Source: a virus
Reading direction: 5' to 3' (one strand)
Length of the DNA stretch: 40,101 nucleotides
IMG/VR virus record: IMGVR_UViG_3300050821_006109
Location: 1-40,101 of that record
This document shows positions 1 through 6,043 of the stretch, piece by piece. How positions within the stretch are numbered: the first letter of the stretch is position 1; each line of letters opens with the position of its first letter. The notes under the pieces were generated by a model. That model ran no database searches, had not been told where the DNA came from, and worked only from the letters and a program-made list of their open reading frames with translations. Both the position numbers and the translations under genes were made by a program.

Positions 1-114
1 GCCGCCGACCACGCCGACCACGCCGCCGACTCCGCCGACCGCGCCGCCGACCGCGCCGCCGACCACGCCGACCACGCCGCCGACTCCGCCGACCGCGCCG
101 CCGACCGCGCCGCC
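1..114. repeat. 54-bp in-frame tandem repeat
   Basis: Two perfect 54-bp copies (1-54 and 55-108) and the start of a third. The period is exactly 18 codons, and the repeat lies inside the partial gene read on the minus strand. It encodes Ala-rich amphipathic helix with regularly spaced Trp and Arg. Perfect identity at DNA level points to recent expansion or slippage. The repeat may continue beyond the window. Confidence 0.9.
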
Positions 115-434
115 GACTCACTTCCGGTTCCGTTGGCCAATGCCCGCGCCGCCTCAATCGCCAGTCGCGGTCGCTTATCGTCGGGAAACTGCTTCTCGAA
201 ATGCGGAAGCGCCAGTTCTGCGCAGTCGCAGGCGATATGGACGATATTGTTCCGCGATTCGCTGCCGACAGGGCCAGCCGTGCGCCCGATCACCCAGAGC
301 ATCCATTGCGGCGATTCGCAGTTAGCCCAGGCGGCTTTCGCGCTCGGCTGCTTCTCGGCCCAGGCGAGTGCACATTCGCAAGCTCCGAGTTTTGTGAGCG
401 CGGCCACGTGCGGCTTGAGCTTCGCGATTGGCAT
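1..434 (-). CDS. Immunity-like protein with 18-residue repeats, partial
   Basis: This is an open frame with no stop that runs off the left edge, so the C-terminus is missing. It starts at ATG 434, with an AGGGAG ribosome site about 6 nt upstream. The first ~110 residues contain WMLWVIGRTAG, a CDCAELALPHFEKQFPDDKRP stretch and RLAIEAARAL. They are followed by an Ala/Ser/Trp/Arg helix repeat of 18 residues (units such as ESAAWSAWSAARSAARSA). From memory this layout matches proteins annotated as putative immunity protein, common in Planctomycetota and actinobacteria; their biochemical role is not known to me. It lies 17 nt behind the 452-667 gene and probably shares the transcript that starts at the promoter at 855-883. 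Confidence 0.75.
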   Translation of the reverse strand, partial: MPIAKLKPHVAALTKLGACECALAWAEKQPSAKAAWANCESPQWMLWVIGRTAGPVGSESRNNIVHIACDCAELALPHFEKQFPDDKRPRLAIEAARALANGTGSESAARSAARSAESAAWSAWSAARSAARSAESAAWSAWSA

Positions 435-451
435 CGTGACTCCCTTGCATG

Positions 452-667
452 TTAGTTCGTCGTTTCCAAGTGCGTCAACCTTGCATCGGCCTCACGAATC
501 ACGCGGCAAATCTGCTCAGCCTGTCTCATGCTCAACAGTCCTTCGCTCTGCCAGCGACAGGCCGTGAGGATCGAGTCGATTCGCGCCTCGGGCGTTGCCA
601 CGCCGAACAGGCAGTGACAGCCGCAGTCGAATTTTGCGACGGCGAATAGCTTGATCGGGCTAGGCAT
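452..667 (-). CDS. Small cysteine-containing protein, unknown function
   Basis: A 71-residue protein starting MPSPIKLFAVAKFD. A CGCH cluster near residue 16 is followed by a helical half (MRQAEQICRVIREADARL). I recognise no family. Its ATG overlaps the stop of the upstream HTH gene by 8 bp (ATGCCTAG), which indicates translational coupling. It is therefore the second gene of a minus-strand unit HTH - this gene - immunity-like gene. The Cys/His cluster could bind metal, but only one half of a site is visible. Confidence 0.65.
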   Translation of the reverse strand: MPSPIKLFAVAKFDCGCHCLFGVATPEARIDSILTACRWQSEGLLSMRQAEQICRVIREADARLTHLETTN

Positions 668-848
668 GATGGGCCTCGCGTTTCAACCGCTCGACTTCGG
701 ACGGGGGAAGGAAATGCCTGCCGAATAATTCCACGGTCTTAACTTCTCTGCGGTCGATCATTCTCCGCAGCGTCGTGTGGTGAACGCCAATTTTCTCGGC
801 GGCTTCCATCACGGGCAGGCACTCGGCGATGTTTTTTATGTCGGACAT
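660..848 (-). CDS. Small HTH DNA-binding protein (excisionase/MerR-like)
   Basis: A 62-residue protein. Residues 12-40 (VMEAAEKIGVHHTTLRRMID) form a helix-turn-helix of the excisionase/MerR-like type, and a short wing follows (TVELFGRHFLPPSEVERL). Such proteins act as recombination directionality factors or local repressors. The ATG lies 6 nt after a near-consensus -10 box, so the mRNA is probably leaderless. The downstream gene overlaps its stop by 8 bp. It is likely autoregulated, because its start codon lies within the promoter footprint. Xis and repressor roles cannot be told apart here, and no integrase is present in the window. Confidence 0.8.
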   Translation of the reverse strand: MSDIKNIAECLPVMEAAEKIGVHHTTLRRMIDRREVKTVELFGRHFLPPSEVERLKREAHHA

Positions 849-883
849 GCGAAGATATTAGCGAAGCGGTATGCGGAAGTCAA
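849..883 (-). promoter_or_regulatory. Sigma70-type promoter of HTH gene, leaderless
   Basis: On the minus strand, TTGACT (878-883), a 17-nt spacer and TAATAT (855-860). The ATG begins 6 nt after the -10 box. Transcription is expected about 6-7 nt after the -10 box, that is at the start codon. The direct repeat GCGAAG occurs at 849-854 and 861-866 and flanks the -10 box exactly, so it is a plausible operator. Confidence 0.75.
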
Positions 884-1128
884 GCATAATTTTTATGCCG
901 GTTTTCTTGGCTCTTTTCGCTGCCGCCGGAAATCGGCTGAGCCTCGATCTTGGCGAGCAGTTCCGCGAGGGTTGGAGCAACGCACAGGCGCTGTGTGCGC
1001 AGCAATCGAAAGACAAACCAAGTGCGGCCTTTCTCCGATGGCGAGCGCGTGCTGACGCCAAGGTGCTGCTCGCCTGGCCAGCGCAGCAGCGCCGCCGCTA
1101 GAACTTGCTGCTTGGTCACGCGGGGCAT
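880..1128 (-). CDS. Small hypothetical protein
   Basis: An 82-residue basic protein starting MPRVTKQQVLAAALLRW. The middle part (TWFVFRLLRT) and a helical stretch (APTLAELLAKIEAQ) read like real coding sequence, while the other frames do not. The ATG follows GGGAACCTGACC and lies 2 nt after the stop of the preceding micro-gene. It is the last gene of a run of micro-genes (1449 to 880), and its end touches the -35 box of the next promoter. Function is not recognised. Confidence 0.6.
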   Translation of the reverse strand: MPRVTKQQVLAAALLRWPGEQHLGVSTRSPSEKGRTWFVFRLLRTQRLCVAPTLAELLAKIEAQPISGGSEKSQENRHKNYA

Positions 1129-1130
1129 GG

Positions 1131-1226
1131 TCAGGTTCCCTTCGGTGGTTTGCTGGCCGCAATCGCTTGTTCGTAGTACCGCGCCTTGCGGCGGTAGAGC
1201 TTGACCTTCGTTTGGGCCAGTTTCAA
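1131..1226 (-). CDS. Micro-gene with TTG start
   Basis: A 31-residue basic helical peptide (KLAQTKVKLYRRKARYYEQ within it). The proposed TTG start overlaps the stop of the preceding micro-gene as TTGA, the TTG counterpart of the common ATGA coupling. The sequence looks coding (Lys/Arg/Tyr heptad-like) but is short. The alternative is that this and the 1223-1318 frame are one gene broken by a one-base shift. Function unknown. Confidence 0.4.
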   Translation of the reverse strand: MKLAQTKVKLYRRKARYYEQAIAASKPPKGT

Positions 1227-1318
1227 TTTCCGCTAGCTCGTTTTCGGATTGCGGATTGGCCGCCGTCTTGGGTGTCGCCGATTAGCTTTATCACTCGGCC
1301 GATTCTTGGCTCGTTCAT
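1223..1318 (-). CDS. Micro-gene with strong ribosome site
   Basis: A 31-residue peptide (MNEPRIGRVIKLIGDTQDG at the N-terminus). A full AAGGAG site (1326-1331) lies 7 nt before the ATG, which is the best evidence that this short frame is translated. Its stop overlaps the TTG start of the next micro-gene. Function unknown. Confidence 0.45.
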   Translation of the reverse strand: MNEPRIGRVIKLIGDTQDGGQSAIRKRASGN

Positions 1319-1350
1319 TGTTGGGCTCCTTGTTGGTGGTGGTGGTCGGG

Positions 1351-1449
1351 TTAGTTGCCGATGGCGCAGGCTCGCTTCTCAATCTCGACTTCAAACGGCG
1401 TGAGTTGTGGCGGCGCGCCGGTGGCCTTTTCGATTGCGGTTTCCGGCAT
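1351..1449 (-). CDS. Micro-gene, hypothetical
   Basis: A 32-residue peptide starting MPETAIEKATGAPPQLTP and ending in a short charged helix (FEVEIEKRACAIG). The sequence in front of the ATG (GAGAACCTAACC) nearly equals that in front of the gene starting at 1128 (GGGAACCTGACC). This suggests a shared initiation element. An upstream in-frame extension is possible but has Arg/Pro-rich non-coding character. Confidence 0.4.
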   Translation of the reverse strand: MPETAIEKATGAPPQLTPFEVEIEKRACAIGN

Positions 1450-1486
1450 GGTTAGGTTCTCGGCAGTCGCTTGCCAGGATTTTTCT

Positions 1487-1566
1487 GCGGCGCTACGTGC
1501 GCCGCCAACGCTCCCGAGTCGTCGGGAGTAGCGGCCCCAGCCGGCCCAAGGGCGACCGGCCGGGGC
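1487..1566. other. Cluster of three strong stem-loops, non-coding
   Basis: Three adjacent hairpins: GCGGCGC/GCGCCGC (1487-1493 with 1499-1505), CTCCCGA/TCGGGAG (1511-1517 with 1522-1528, loop GTCG), and GCCCC-A-GCCGG with CCGGC-C-GGGGC (1534-1544 with 1556-1566). No T-run follows on either strand, so they are not simple intrinsic terminators. The region 1450-1700 shows no convincing gene and separates the minus-strand micro-genes from the plus-strand gene at 1702. Confidence 0.6.
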
Positions 1567-1701
1567 AAGGAAAATCGGTGGTGATGTCTTTTGAAAACCG
1601 TCAAGGGAAAAACGGCTTGGGCCAGACGTAGTTGCAATCCGATCCGGCGCGCGGCAGGATGTTGGCTGGCGAAGGCTTAGCCGCATCAGGGGGACGAAGC
1701 G

Positions 1702-1875
1702 ATGTCGCACCGCGAGCCGCATTGGGATTATCGTGCTGAACGCAATGAGGAACTCAATAAGCCTCCCGGACCGCCCCCGACGCCAGGCGAAGCAAGGCTA
1801 GGCTACGCTCTCGTGTGGATATGGTTCTGGGGGCCGCTCATCGCAATCGCGATCATCGTCCTTAAGAGCCTGTAG
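1702..1875 (+). CDS. Small single-TM membrane protein
   Basis: A 57-residue protein starting MSHREPHWDYRAERNEE. A Pro-rich linker (PPGPPPTP) follows, then a C-terminal hydrophobic helix (WIWFWGPLIAIAIIVL, about residues 37-53) and a short KSL end. AGGGGG lies about 7 nt before the ATG. It is a plus-strand gene between minus-strand genes and converges with 1914-2348. Its shape fits a small inner-membrane peptide; function unknown. Confidence 0.65.
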   Translation: MSHREPHWDYRAERNEELNKPPGPPPTPGEARLGYALVWIWFWGPLIAIAIIVLKSL

Positions 1876-1913
1876 CCCCCAGCGCATGAAAACTCCAGCC
1901 GGAGCGGAGATGG

Positions 1914-2348
1914 CTACGACCGCGCAGGCGGGATAGGGCTGCTGGCAGTCTTGTGATTCCACGCCCGTTCCCACCAGTGCCTCACATCGTCGCCAGAATC
2001 AGCCCTTAGCTGAGTTACGAATGAGCGGCGAACATGATGGGCATAGCACCCTGCCACAAATGCGATGCCGGATATGATTGCGCAAACCAGCTCGATTTTC
2101 TGACCATATTCCTTGGTTAGTTCCGACGGATTGCCAGCAGCAAAGATGTTCGACCAAATTCCAATGGCGATGGACAAGAAGAACGTGCAGATAGAAAAGC
2201 AGGCCGTCCCCCAGCTATTGAAAGCCGAAATAGACCGCAGTTCGTGCTGTGCAATGGCGTAATACTTCACGTTTCGAGTCGCATGTTCTGTTAAAACGAT
2301 TCGAGAATCGGCGCGGCCCCTCGTCGGCTTGAAGGTGTTATCTGACAT
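1914..2348 (-). CDS. Two-TM membrane protein
   Basis: A 144-residue protein. Two hydrophobic helices (ACFSICTFFLSIAIGIW, about 50-66, and IELVCAIISGIAFVAGCYA, about 85-103) lie between polar ends. The start overlaps the end of the zinc-ribbon gene by 11 bp, so the two are translated together. Small zinc-ribbon plus membrane-protein pairs recur in bacterial genomes in my recollection, but I know of no established function for this pair. Confidence 0.7.
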   Translation of the reverse strand: MSDNTFKPTRGRADSRIVLTEHATRNVKYYAIAQHELRSISAFNSWGTACFSICTFFLSIAIGIWSNIFAAGNPSELTKEYGQKIELVCAIISGIAFVAGCYAHHVRRSFVTQLRADSGDDVRHWWERAWNHKTASSPIPPARS

Positions 2349-2634
2349 CGGTAGCCTCCAAGCTCTCTGAGGCGTCCACGATGCCCGCGCGAAGGGCGTT
2401 TACAAAAACCATATGGCCGCAGTTGTTGCACATGACGGCGACACATGGGTATGCCTTCCTATGAACTGCTGAAAACCCCCAATTCTTCTCAATTTGGATA
2501 AGCGCTGGATAGGTTGAAACGGTCCAGTCGCTCGCCTCGCATTGCGTGCATTTGCGGGCCGGACCCCACTTCTCTAACAACCACACTGCAATCTTTTTCG
2601 ATTGCTCTTCATTCCATTCGGTGTCTATTGGCAT
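2338..2634 (-). CDS. Zinc-ribbon protein
   Basis: A 98-residue protein from MPIDTEWNEEQ. Two CxxC knuckles (KCTQCEASDW and MCNNCGHMVF) are separated by a strand-rich segment, which is the layout of a treble-clef or zinc-ribbon fold. The closing motif GHMVFVNALRAG is familiar from widespread hypothetical zinc-ribbon proteins. The ATG at 2634 is chosen over an upstream start (2736) because the extension is Gly/Pro-rich and crosses a terminator stem. The membrane-protein gene overlaps its end. A partner role in sensing or anchoring is only inference. Confidence 0.7.
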   Translation of the reverse strand: MPIDTEWNEEQSKKIAVWLLEKWGPARKCTQCEASDWTVSTYPALIQIEKNWGFSAVHRKAYPCVAVMCNNCGHMVFVNALRAGIVDASESLEATDVR

Positions 2635-2719
2635 GGTGGGCCTACCTTGACGAGCGCAGCCGGTAGGCATACCATGCGGGTGTAGATAATCCGCTTGGCT
2701 ACCCCCAGCCGAGAATAGG

Positions 2720-2750
2720 AAAAGGCCGCCCGGCAAGGCGGCCTTTTCAT
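2720..2750 (-). terminator. Bidirectional intrinsic terminator
   Basis: Perfect 11-bp stem AAAAGGCCGCC/GGCGGCCTTTT (2720-2730 with 2737-2747) with loop CGGCAA and T-rich flanks on both strands. It lies directly behind the transposase gene, which ends at 2768 on the minus strand, and insulates the zinc-ribbon pair. Confidence 0.9.
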
Positions 2751-2767
2751 TTTAGCGGATCGGCTGA

Positions 2768-3643
2768 TTAAGCCAACAGCTCATCGAACGACCACAGCCG
2801 ATCCGTCACCTTGGCCGCCATCGCTGGGGAAATCCGCATTTCGCCCGGCCGCCAGCAGAAATTGTAGTAGGCCATGTGGAGGGCGCAGGCGGCTTCCAAG
2901 TTGGCCAGCTTCTTTGAGAAGCCCAGCGCCAGCCGCGTGAACCGCTTCATAAACGTCCGCACGGTCAAGTTGTGCCGCTCGACGTGGCTGGTGCAAATCG
3001 ACCGCTCTTCCGCTTCCGTCATGCTGAACACGGCCCGGCGCTTCGTGCCGACTATTTCCGATGGGGTGTAGGGCAGCAGCGCGTTTTTGTAATCCTTGAT
3101 GATCGTGCCAAACTTCGCATATGGGCCGAAAGCCAGGTCAACCGCCTCGGGATATGCGGCGAATCCATCCGTCGAAATCTGAGTGACCGGCTTGTAGCCG
3201 CCAGCTTGGAAGGCGTGCGCGTCTGAGACGTGCCCGCTCGTCGGCATGGTCAACCGGCTGGCCAAGTCTCGCATGAAGCGCCGGGCATTATCGGCCGACC
3301 GCTTGCCCAGCAGGAACGTCGGAATCAGCTTCGTCCGCTGGTCGATGGAGTACCACAAGTAAATATCGCCGATGTCGCTCCGCTCGGCGCGCTCTTGCAT
3401 CGTGAGCCGCGATTGCTTCTTAGCGACGAACGTCCACATTTCATCCGTCTCCAAATGGTCGAGCGTGAGCGCCTGAAACTCCCGCTCCATCAACTTCTGG
3501 CAATGATCGCCGGCCCAAACGAGCTGGCGCAGGACCGTGCGGATTTGAGTCTGCATCAACCGGCAGACGCTCCGAATCGAATTGCCCTCGACCAGCATCC
3601 GCAAGATCGTGTTTCGCTTCTCGACGCTCATTACGTTGGCCAT
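2768..3643 (-). CDS. IS1-type DDE transposase
   Basis: A 291-residue protein from ATG 3643, with AAAGGGAG in front. Residues 10-45 form an InsA-like HTH (NTILRMLVEGNSIRSVCRLM). The catalytic triad is visible: D67 in ETDEMWTFV, D159 in ISTDGFAAY and E222 in SHVERHN. The C-terminus (LGFSKKLANLEAACALHMAYYNF) is typical of single-frame IS1-family transposases of about 290 residues. No terminal inverted repeats are obvious around it, so it may be a resident or domesticated copy. Transcription probably starts at the minus-strand promoter at 3798-3825, leaving a leader of about 150 nt. Confidence 0.9.
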   Translation of the reverse strand: MANVMSVEKRNTILRMLVEGNSIRSVCRLMQTQIRTVLRQLVWAGDHCQKLMEREFQALTLDHLETDEMWTFVAKKQSRLTMQERAERSDIGDIYLWYSIDQRTKLIPTFLLGKRSADNARRFMRDLASRLTMPTSGHVSDAHAFQAGGYKPVTQISTDGFAAYPEAVDLAFGPYAKFGTIIKDYKNALLPYTPSEIVGTKRRAVFSMTEAEERSICTSHVERHNLTVRTFMKRFTRLALGFSKKLANLEAACALHMAYYNFCWRPGEMRISPAMAAKVTDRLWSFDELLA

Positions 3644-3792
3644 CGCAAAGCTCCCTTTGATTGGGTCGGCTTCGCGAGGTAGAATGCAGGTGTCACGCAG
3701 CATTCTGGCGCTAGCCGCCGGATTGTTGTTGCCCCGATTCAGCCTGCCAGGGTTGAACCGGGGTTTTTTGTCGGAACACCATGCCCGACTGC

Positions 3793-3872
3793 CCACTATT
3801 GTAATTACAAAAGTATTTGGGTCAAGAGGGAAAATGCTCTTGCGGGAAAGAATTTTGCAATTACAATAGTGG
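3793..3872. repeat. 20-bp inverted repeat spanning divergent promoters
   Basis: The left arm (3793-3812) and right arm (3853-3872) are inverted copies with one mismatch: CCACTATTGTAATTACAAAA versus CCACTATTGTAATTGCAAAA. The spacer is 40 bp. Each arm carries the -10 box of one of two outward promoters. This is the expected layout for an operator recognised by the neighbouring ribbon-helix-helix protein. Confidence 0.85.
3798..3825 (-). promoter_or_regulatory. Promoter towards transposase
   Basis: On the minus strand, TTGACC (3820-3825), a 16-nt spacer and TACAAT (3798-3803). The -10 box lies in the left arm of the inverted repeat. It is oriented towards the transposase gene. Confidence 0.65.
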
Positions 3873-3873
3873 C
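3840..3873 (+). promoter_or_regulatory. Promoter of RHH gene, leaderless
   Basis: TTGCGG (3840-3845), a 16-nt spacer and TACAAT (3862-3867). The ATG at 3874 begins 6 nt after the -10 box, so the transcript should start at or next to the start codon. The -10 box lies in the right arm of the inverted repeat, mirroring the minus-strand promoter. The -35 box is weak. Confidence 0.6.
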
Positions 3874-4098
3874 ATGAAGCCGAAAATGGGCCGACCACCG
3901 ATTGACCCTGCCGGACCGCTAGGTAGGGTATTCCAAATTCGCCTTTCTGACGCCGAGCGTGAGGCGTATCAGTGTGCGGCAGACCGTGCAGGCGTGAAGC
4001 TGGCGGCATGGATCAGGGGAAACCTGAACCGGGCGGCAAAACAGGGGGCTAGCGGAAAGAGGGGGAATCGAACCCAACGGCGCATGGCCGTACCCTAG
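3874..4098 (+). CDS. Ribbon-helix-helix regulator
   Basis: A 74-residue protein. Residues 17-56 contain a beta strand (GRVFQIRLSD) followed by two helices (AEREAYQCAADRAG and KLAAWIRGNLNRAA), the Arc/MetJ-type fold. The ATG at 3874 is preferred over 3817 because it sits at the 6-nt spacing behind the -10 box and because the extra N-terminus is encoded by the inverted repeat. The likely target is that repeat, giving autoregulation and control of the transposase. The last ~15 residues run antisense into a tRNA-like gene and are not part of the fold, so the original 3' end may have been replaced. Confidence 0.75.
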   Translation: MKPKMGRPPIDPAGPLGRVFQIRLSDAEREAYQCAADRAGVKLAAWIRGNLNRAAKQGASGKRGNRTQRRMAVP

Positions 4099-4144
4099 TG
4101 GGGTTTATAAGGCCCCTGCGCCACCAAGACGCGGGCCGCTCTCC
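4053..4144 (-). tRNA. tRNA-like gene, apparent UAU anticodon, long variable arm
   Basis: On the minus strand the parts of a tRNA appear in order. Acceptor halves are GGAGAGC and TCTTTCC (six pairs including G-U). The D-arm is GCG-TCTTGGTGG-CGC. The anticodon arm GGGGC-CTTATAA-ACCCC reads UAU. The variable arm is ACGGC-CATGC-GCCGT. The T-arm has loop TTCGATT but only three G-C pairs. There are three extra bases between acceptor and D-stem, and no CCA is encoded. A long variable arm does not fit isoleucine, so this may be a degenerate phage tRNA or the remnant of an integration target. Confidence 0.5.
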
Positions 4145-4245
4145 GTTGCGAAGAAATTGAGGCGGCCGCATTGTCGAAATGGTAGATTGGCTGTTGGCAT
4201 GGAAGCTGTGACACCAAATCTCTCTCCCGGTTCGCCAAACTCAGC

Positions 4246-4974
4246 ATGATCGCAACTGCCGACAATCTGCTCGGCATCGGCCTGTACACGGTCGATGAGG
4301 CCGCGCGCTATGCGCGCCTAATGACGCGAACCGTCAATCGCTGGGTTTTTGGCGATGCCGCCGGGGAATCGGTGGTCGAAGCACAGTTGAGCAAATCCGG
4401 CGAAAAGGTTGTAACCTTTCTCGATTTTATTCAGACGCTTGCCGTCCGCTCTGTCCGCGTTTCCGAGAATAAATTCCCTCTACAGAAGATTCGGCAAGCC
4501 TGCCAGCGCGCTGCAAAAGACTGCAATTTGTCGTTCCCGCTGGCCGCGAAGGATCATCGCATCTTCATTTTCGGACCGCGCGACAACCCGAAAAAGTGCG
4601 AAATGATTATCCGCATAGGCAGCGACGATGCCGGCGAGGATGTCTACCGCCAGTTGACCGGCAAGAAAGCCGGCAACATGATGATTACCAAGATCGTTGA
4701 GCCGTTCATGCAGGGGGTGGAGTTTGGCGACAGCGCGTTTGCGGAAAGATATGTAGCGCTCGCAAGCGGCAAAACGAAAATCGTCATGGACCCACACCAC
4801 CGATTCGGAGAACCTTACTTGCCGTCATGTGGCTACACGGCTTTGGCTCTGTGGGAAGCCTATCGGGCGGAAGGTGGTGCCGAGCGGGCGGCTCGGGCGT
4901 TTGGCGTGTCGGTTAAGGAAATTGAACTGGCGTGTAGTTACTACGATTATCTGACGGGCAACGATGCTGCGTGA
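4246..4974 (+). CDS. Antitoxin-like protein with DUF433 C-terminus
   Basis: A 242-residue protein. The N-terminus (YTVDEAARYARLMTRTVNRW, about 14-33) is an HTH. The middle is not recognised. The C-terminal ~60 residues (IVMDPHHRFGEPYLPSCGY, then AARAFGVSVKEIELACSYY) match the DUF433 pattern. DUF433 proteins are usually ~75-residue partners of DUF5615 PIN-like proteins; here the domain is fused to a DNA-binding front half. The toxin-like gene overlaps by 4 bp (GTGA). Role by analogy: neutralises the partner and represses the pair. Confidence 0.75.
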   Translation: MIATADNLLGIGLYTVDEAARYARLMTRTVNRWVFGDAAGESVVEAQLSKSGEKVVTFLDFIQTLAVRSVRVSENKFPLQKIRQACQRAAKDCNLSFPLAAKDHRIFIFGPRDNPKKCEMIIRIGSDDAGEDVYRQLTGKKAGNMMITKIVEPFMQGVEFGDSAFAERYVALASGKTKIVMDPHHRFGEPYLPSCGYTALALWEAYRAEGGAERAARAFGVSVKEIELACSYYDYLTGNDAA

Positions 4975-5447
4975 CAACGGCAACCCGGCTTCTTTTCGAC
5001 GACTGCCTTAGCAAGCACGCCGTCAACGCTCTGAAAACGCTCGCGGAATTCACCAGCGGCAGTGTTGAATTTGCGCACTTGGTGGACTTCAACCTTAGCG
5101 GCAAGACCGACGATGAGTGGGTTCCAGAGATAGCCGACCAAGGCTGGATCGTAGTGACCACCGATCGTGGCAAAAAGCCAAGTCGAGGCGGAAAACTTCC
5201 GTTCCTCTGCCAGCGTTACGGCGTGACATATGTCATGCTTAGCGCGGCCATCCACAAAAGAAACACGTTCGACAAAATCCGCGCGATGTTTGATGTGTGG
5301 CCACAGTTGGCGGCATTAGTGCCGAGCAATCCCTGCAAGGGCTACTTGATTCAAGGTCCAGCTACCAGCCGCGCCACCATTGCACAGGTCTACCCGGATG
5401 CTGGCCCTGCAATCCAGGTCCAGAAGCCACTCGGCTTGAGCGGCTAA
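4971..5447 (+). CDS. DUF5615-like PIN-type toxin
   Basis: A 158-residue protein with GTG start inside the stop of the previous gene. The acidic residues of the PIN-like fold are visible: LLFDDCLS near the N-terminus, a DDEWVPEIA segment and VVTTDRG. This is the DUF5615 arrangement, and PIN relatives are Mg-dependent RNases. At 158 residues it is longer than usual, with a C-terminal extension from about residue 115. Together with 4246-4974 it forms a type II toxin-antitoxin candidate. Nuclease activity is inferred only. Confidence 0.75.
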   Translation: MTTATRLLFDDCLSKHAVNALKTLAEFTSGSVEFAHLVDFNLSGKTDDEWVPEIADQGWIVVTTDRGKKPSRGGKLPFLCQRYGVTYVMLSAAIHKRNTFDKIRAMFDVWPQLAALVPSNPCKGYLIQGPATSRATIAQVYPDAGPAIQVQKPLGLSG

Positions 5448-5526
5448 ATCACCGCCAAATTTTCTCACGTTCCCCGCTCTTTTCACTGACACCGGGGGCA
5501 AAAGACATCACCACCGGAAAATCGGG

Positions 5527-5880
5527 TCACGTAGCCTCGGTGACGCCGGACGCCGAGATGATGTTGACCCTAATTTCGGACAGTTCGCCGACAACCTCGA
5601 AGCGATCTATCCGCTCAAGCAGCCCATCAATTTTCGATGGTCTGACGAGCACGGGATTCGCCCAATGTTGATCTTGCATTAGGCGAAATCCGAGTTTTTT
5701 TATTTGAATGTCCAGGTCTCGGACAGGGGCGGCAAACGGAATGAATTTGCTCCACGTGGTATTTGGCGGCAAATCCAAAAACAATACCGCTAGTACGTCG
5801 GCCAGATCGCTCACGTTGCGCAGTGGCTCAGTTTTGATTGCCCATCTTGGCTTTGATGCAGATGCCATATTCGCTTCCAT
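5527..5880 (-). CDS. Hypothetical protein
   Basis: A 117-residue protein starting MEANMASASKPRW. GGAG lies 7 nt before the ATG. It is a mixed alpha/beta sequence (LADVLAVLFLDLPPNTTW, then LERIDRFEVVGELSEIRV) without membrane segments or a recognised motif. It converges with the toxin gene. The leader (5881-6040) carries a possible promoter: TTGTAA, 16 nt, TACACT on the minus strand. It also holds a GAGAACCTAACC element at 5949-5960. Confidence 0.6.
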   Translation of the reverse strand: MEANMASASKPRWAIKTEPLRNVSDLADVLAVLFLDLPPNTTWSKFIPFAAPVRDLDIQIKKLGFRLMQDQHWANPVLVRPSKIDGLLERIDRFEVVGELSEIRVNIISASGVTEAT

Positions 5881-6043
5881 TTTTTCGCTCCGACTGTACC
5901 CGCGTCGGCCGGTCCCAGGTTCCGCTGGGGCGGGCGGCTCGTGGCCGCGGTTAGGTTCTCATCGCTGCTGTAAGTGTAGCCATTCGGCAACAGATTACAA
6001 GGGGGATTAGCAAGAATTCTGGAAATAATTTCCGGGACTGTTT

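Noticed and set aside
1-114. Repeat as CRISPR array
   Set aside because: No spacers; the 54-bp units are contiguous, in frame and encode a protein repeat.
1351-1722. 123-codon minus-strand frame as one protein
   Set aside because: The upstream part crosses three strong hairpins and is Arg/Pro/Ser-rich; only the last 32 codons look coding.
3793-3872. Inverted repeat as ends of an insertion sequence
   Set aside because: Both arms lie on the same side of the transposase, only 40 bp apart, and contain promoter boxes.
3644-4009. Longer N-terminus of the transposase
   Set aside because: The family starts at MANV-type N-termini, a good ribosome site precedes 3643, and the extension covers the promoter region.
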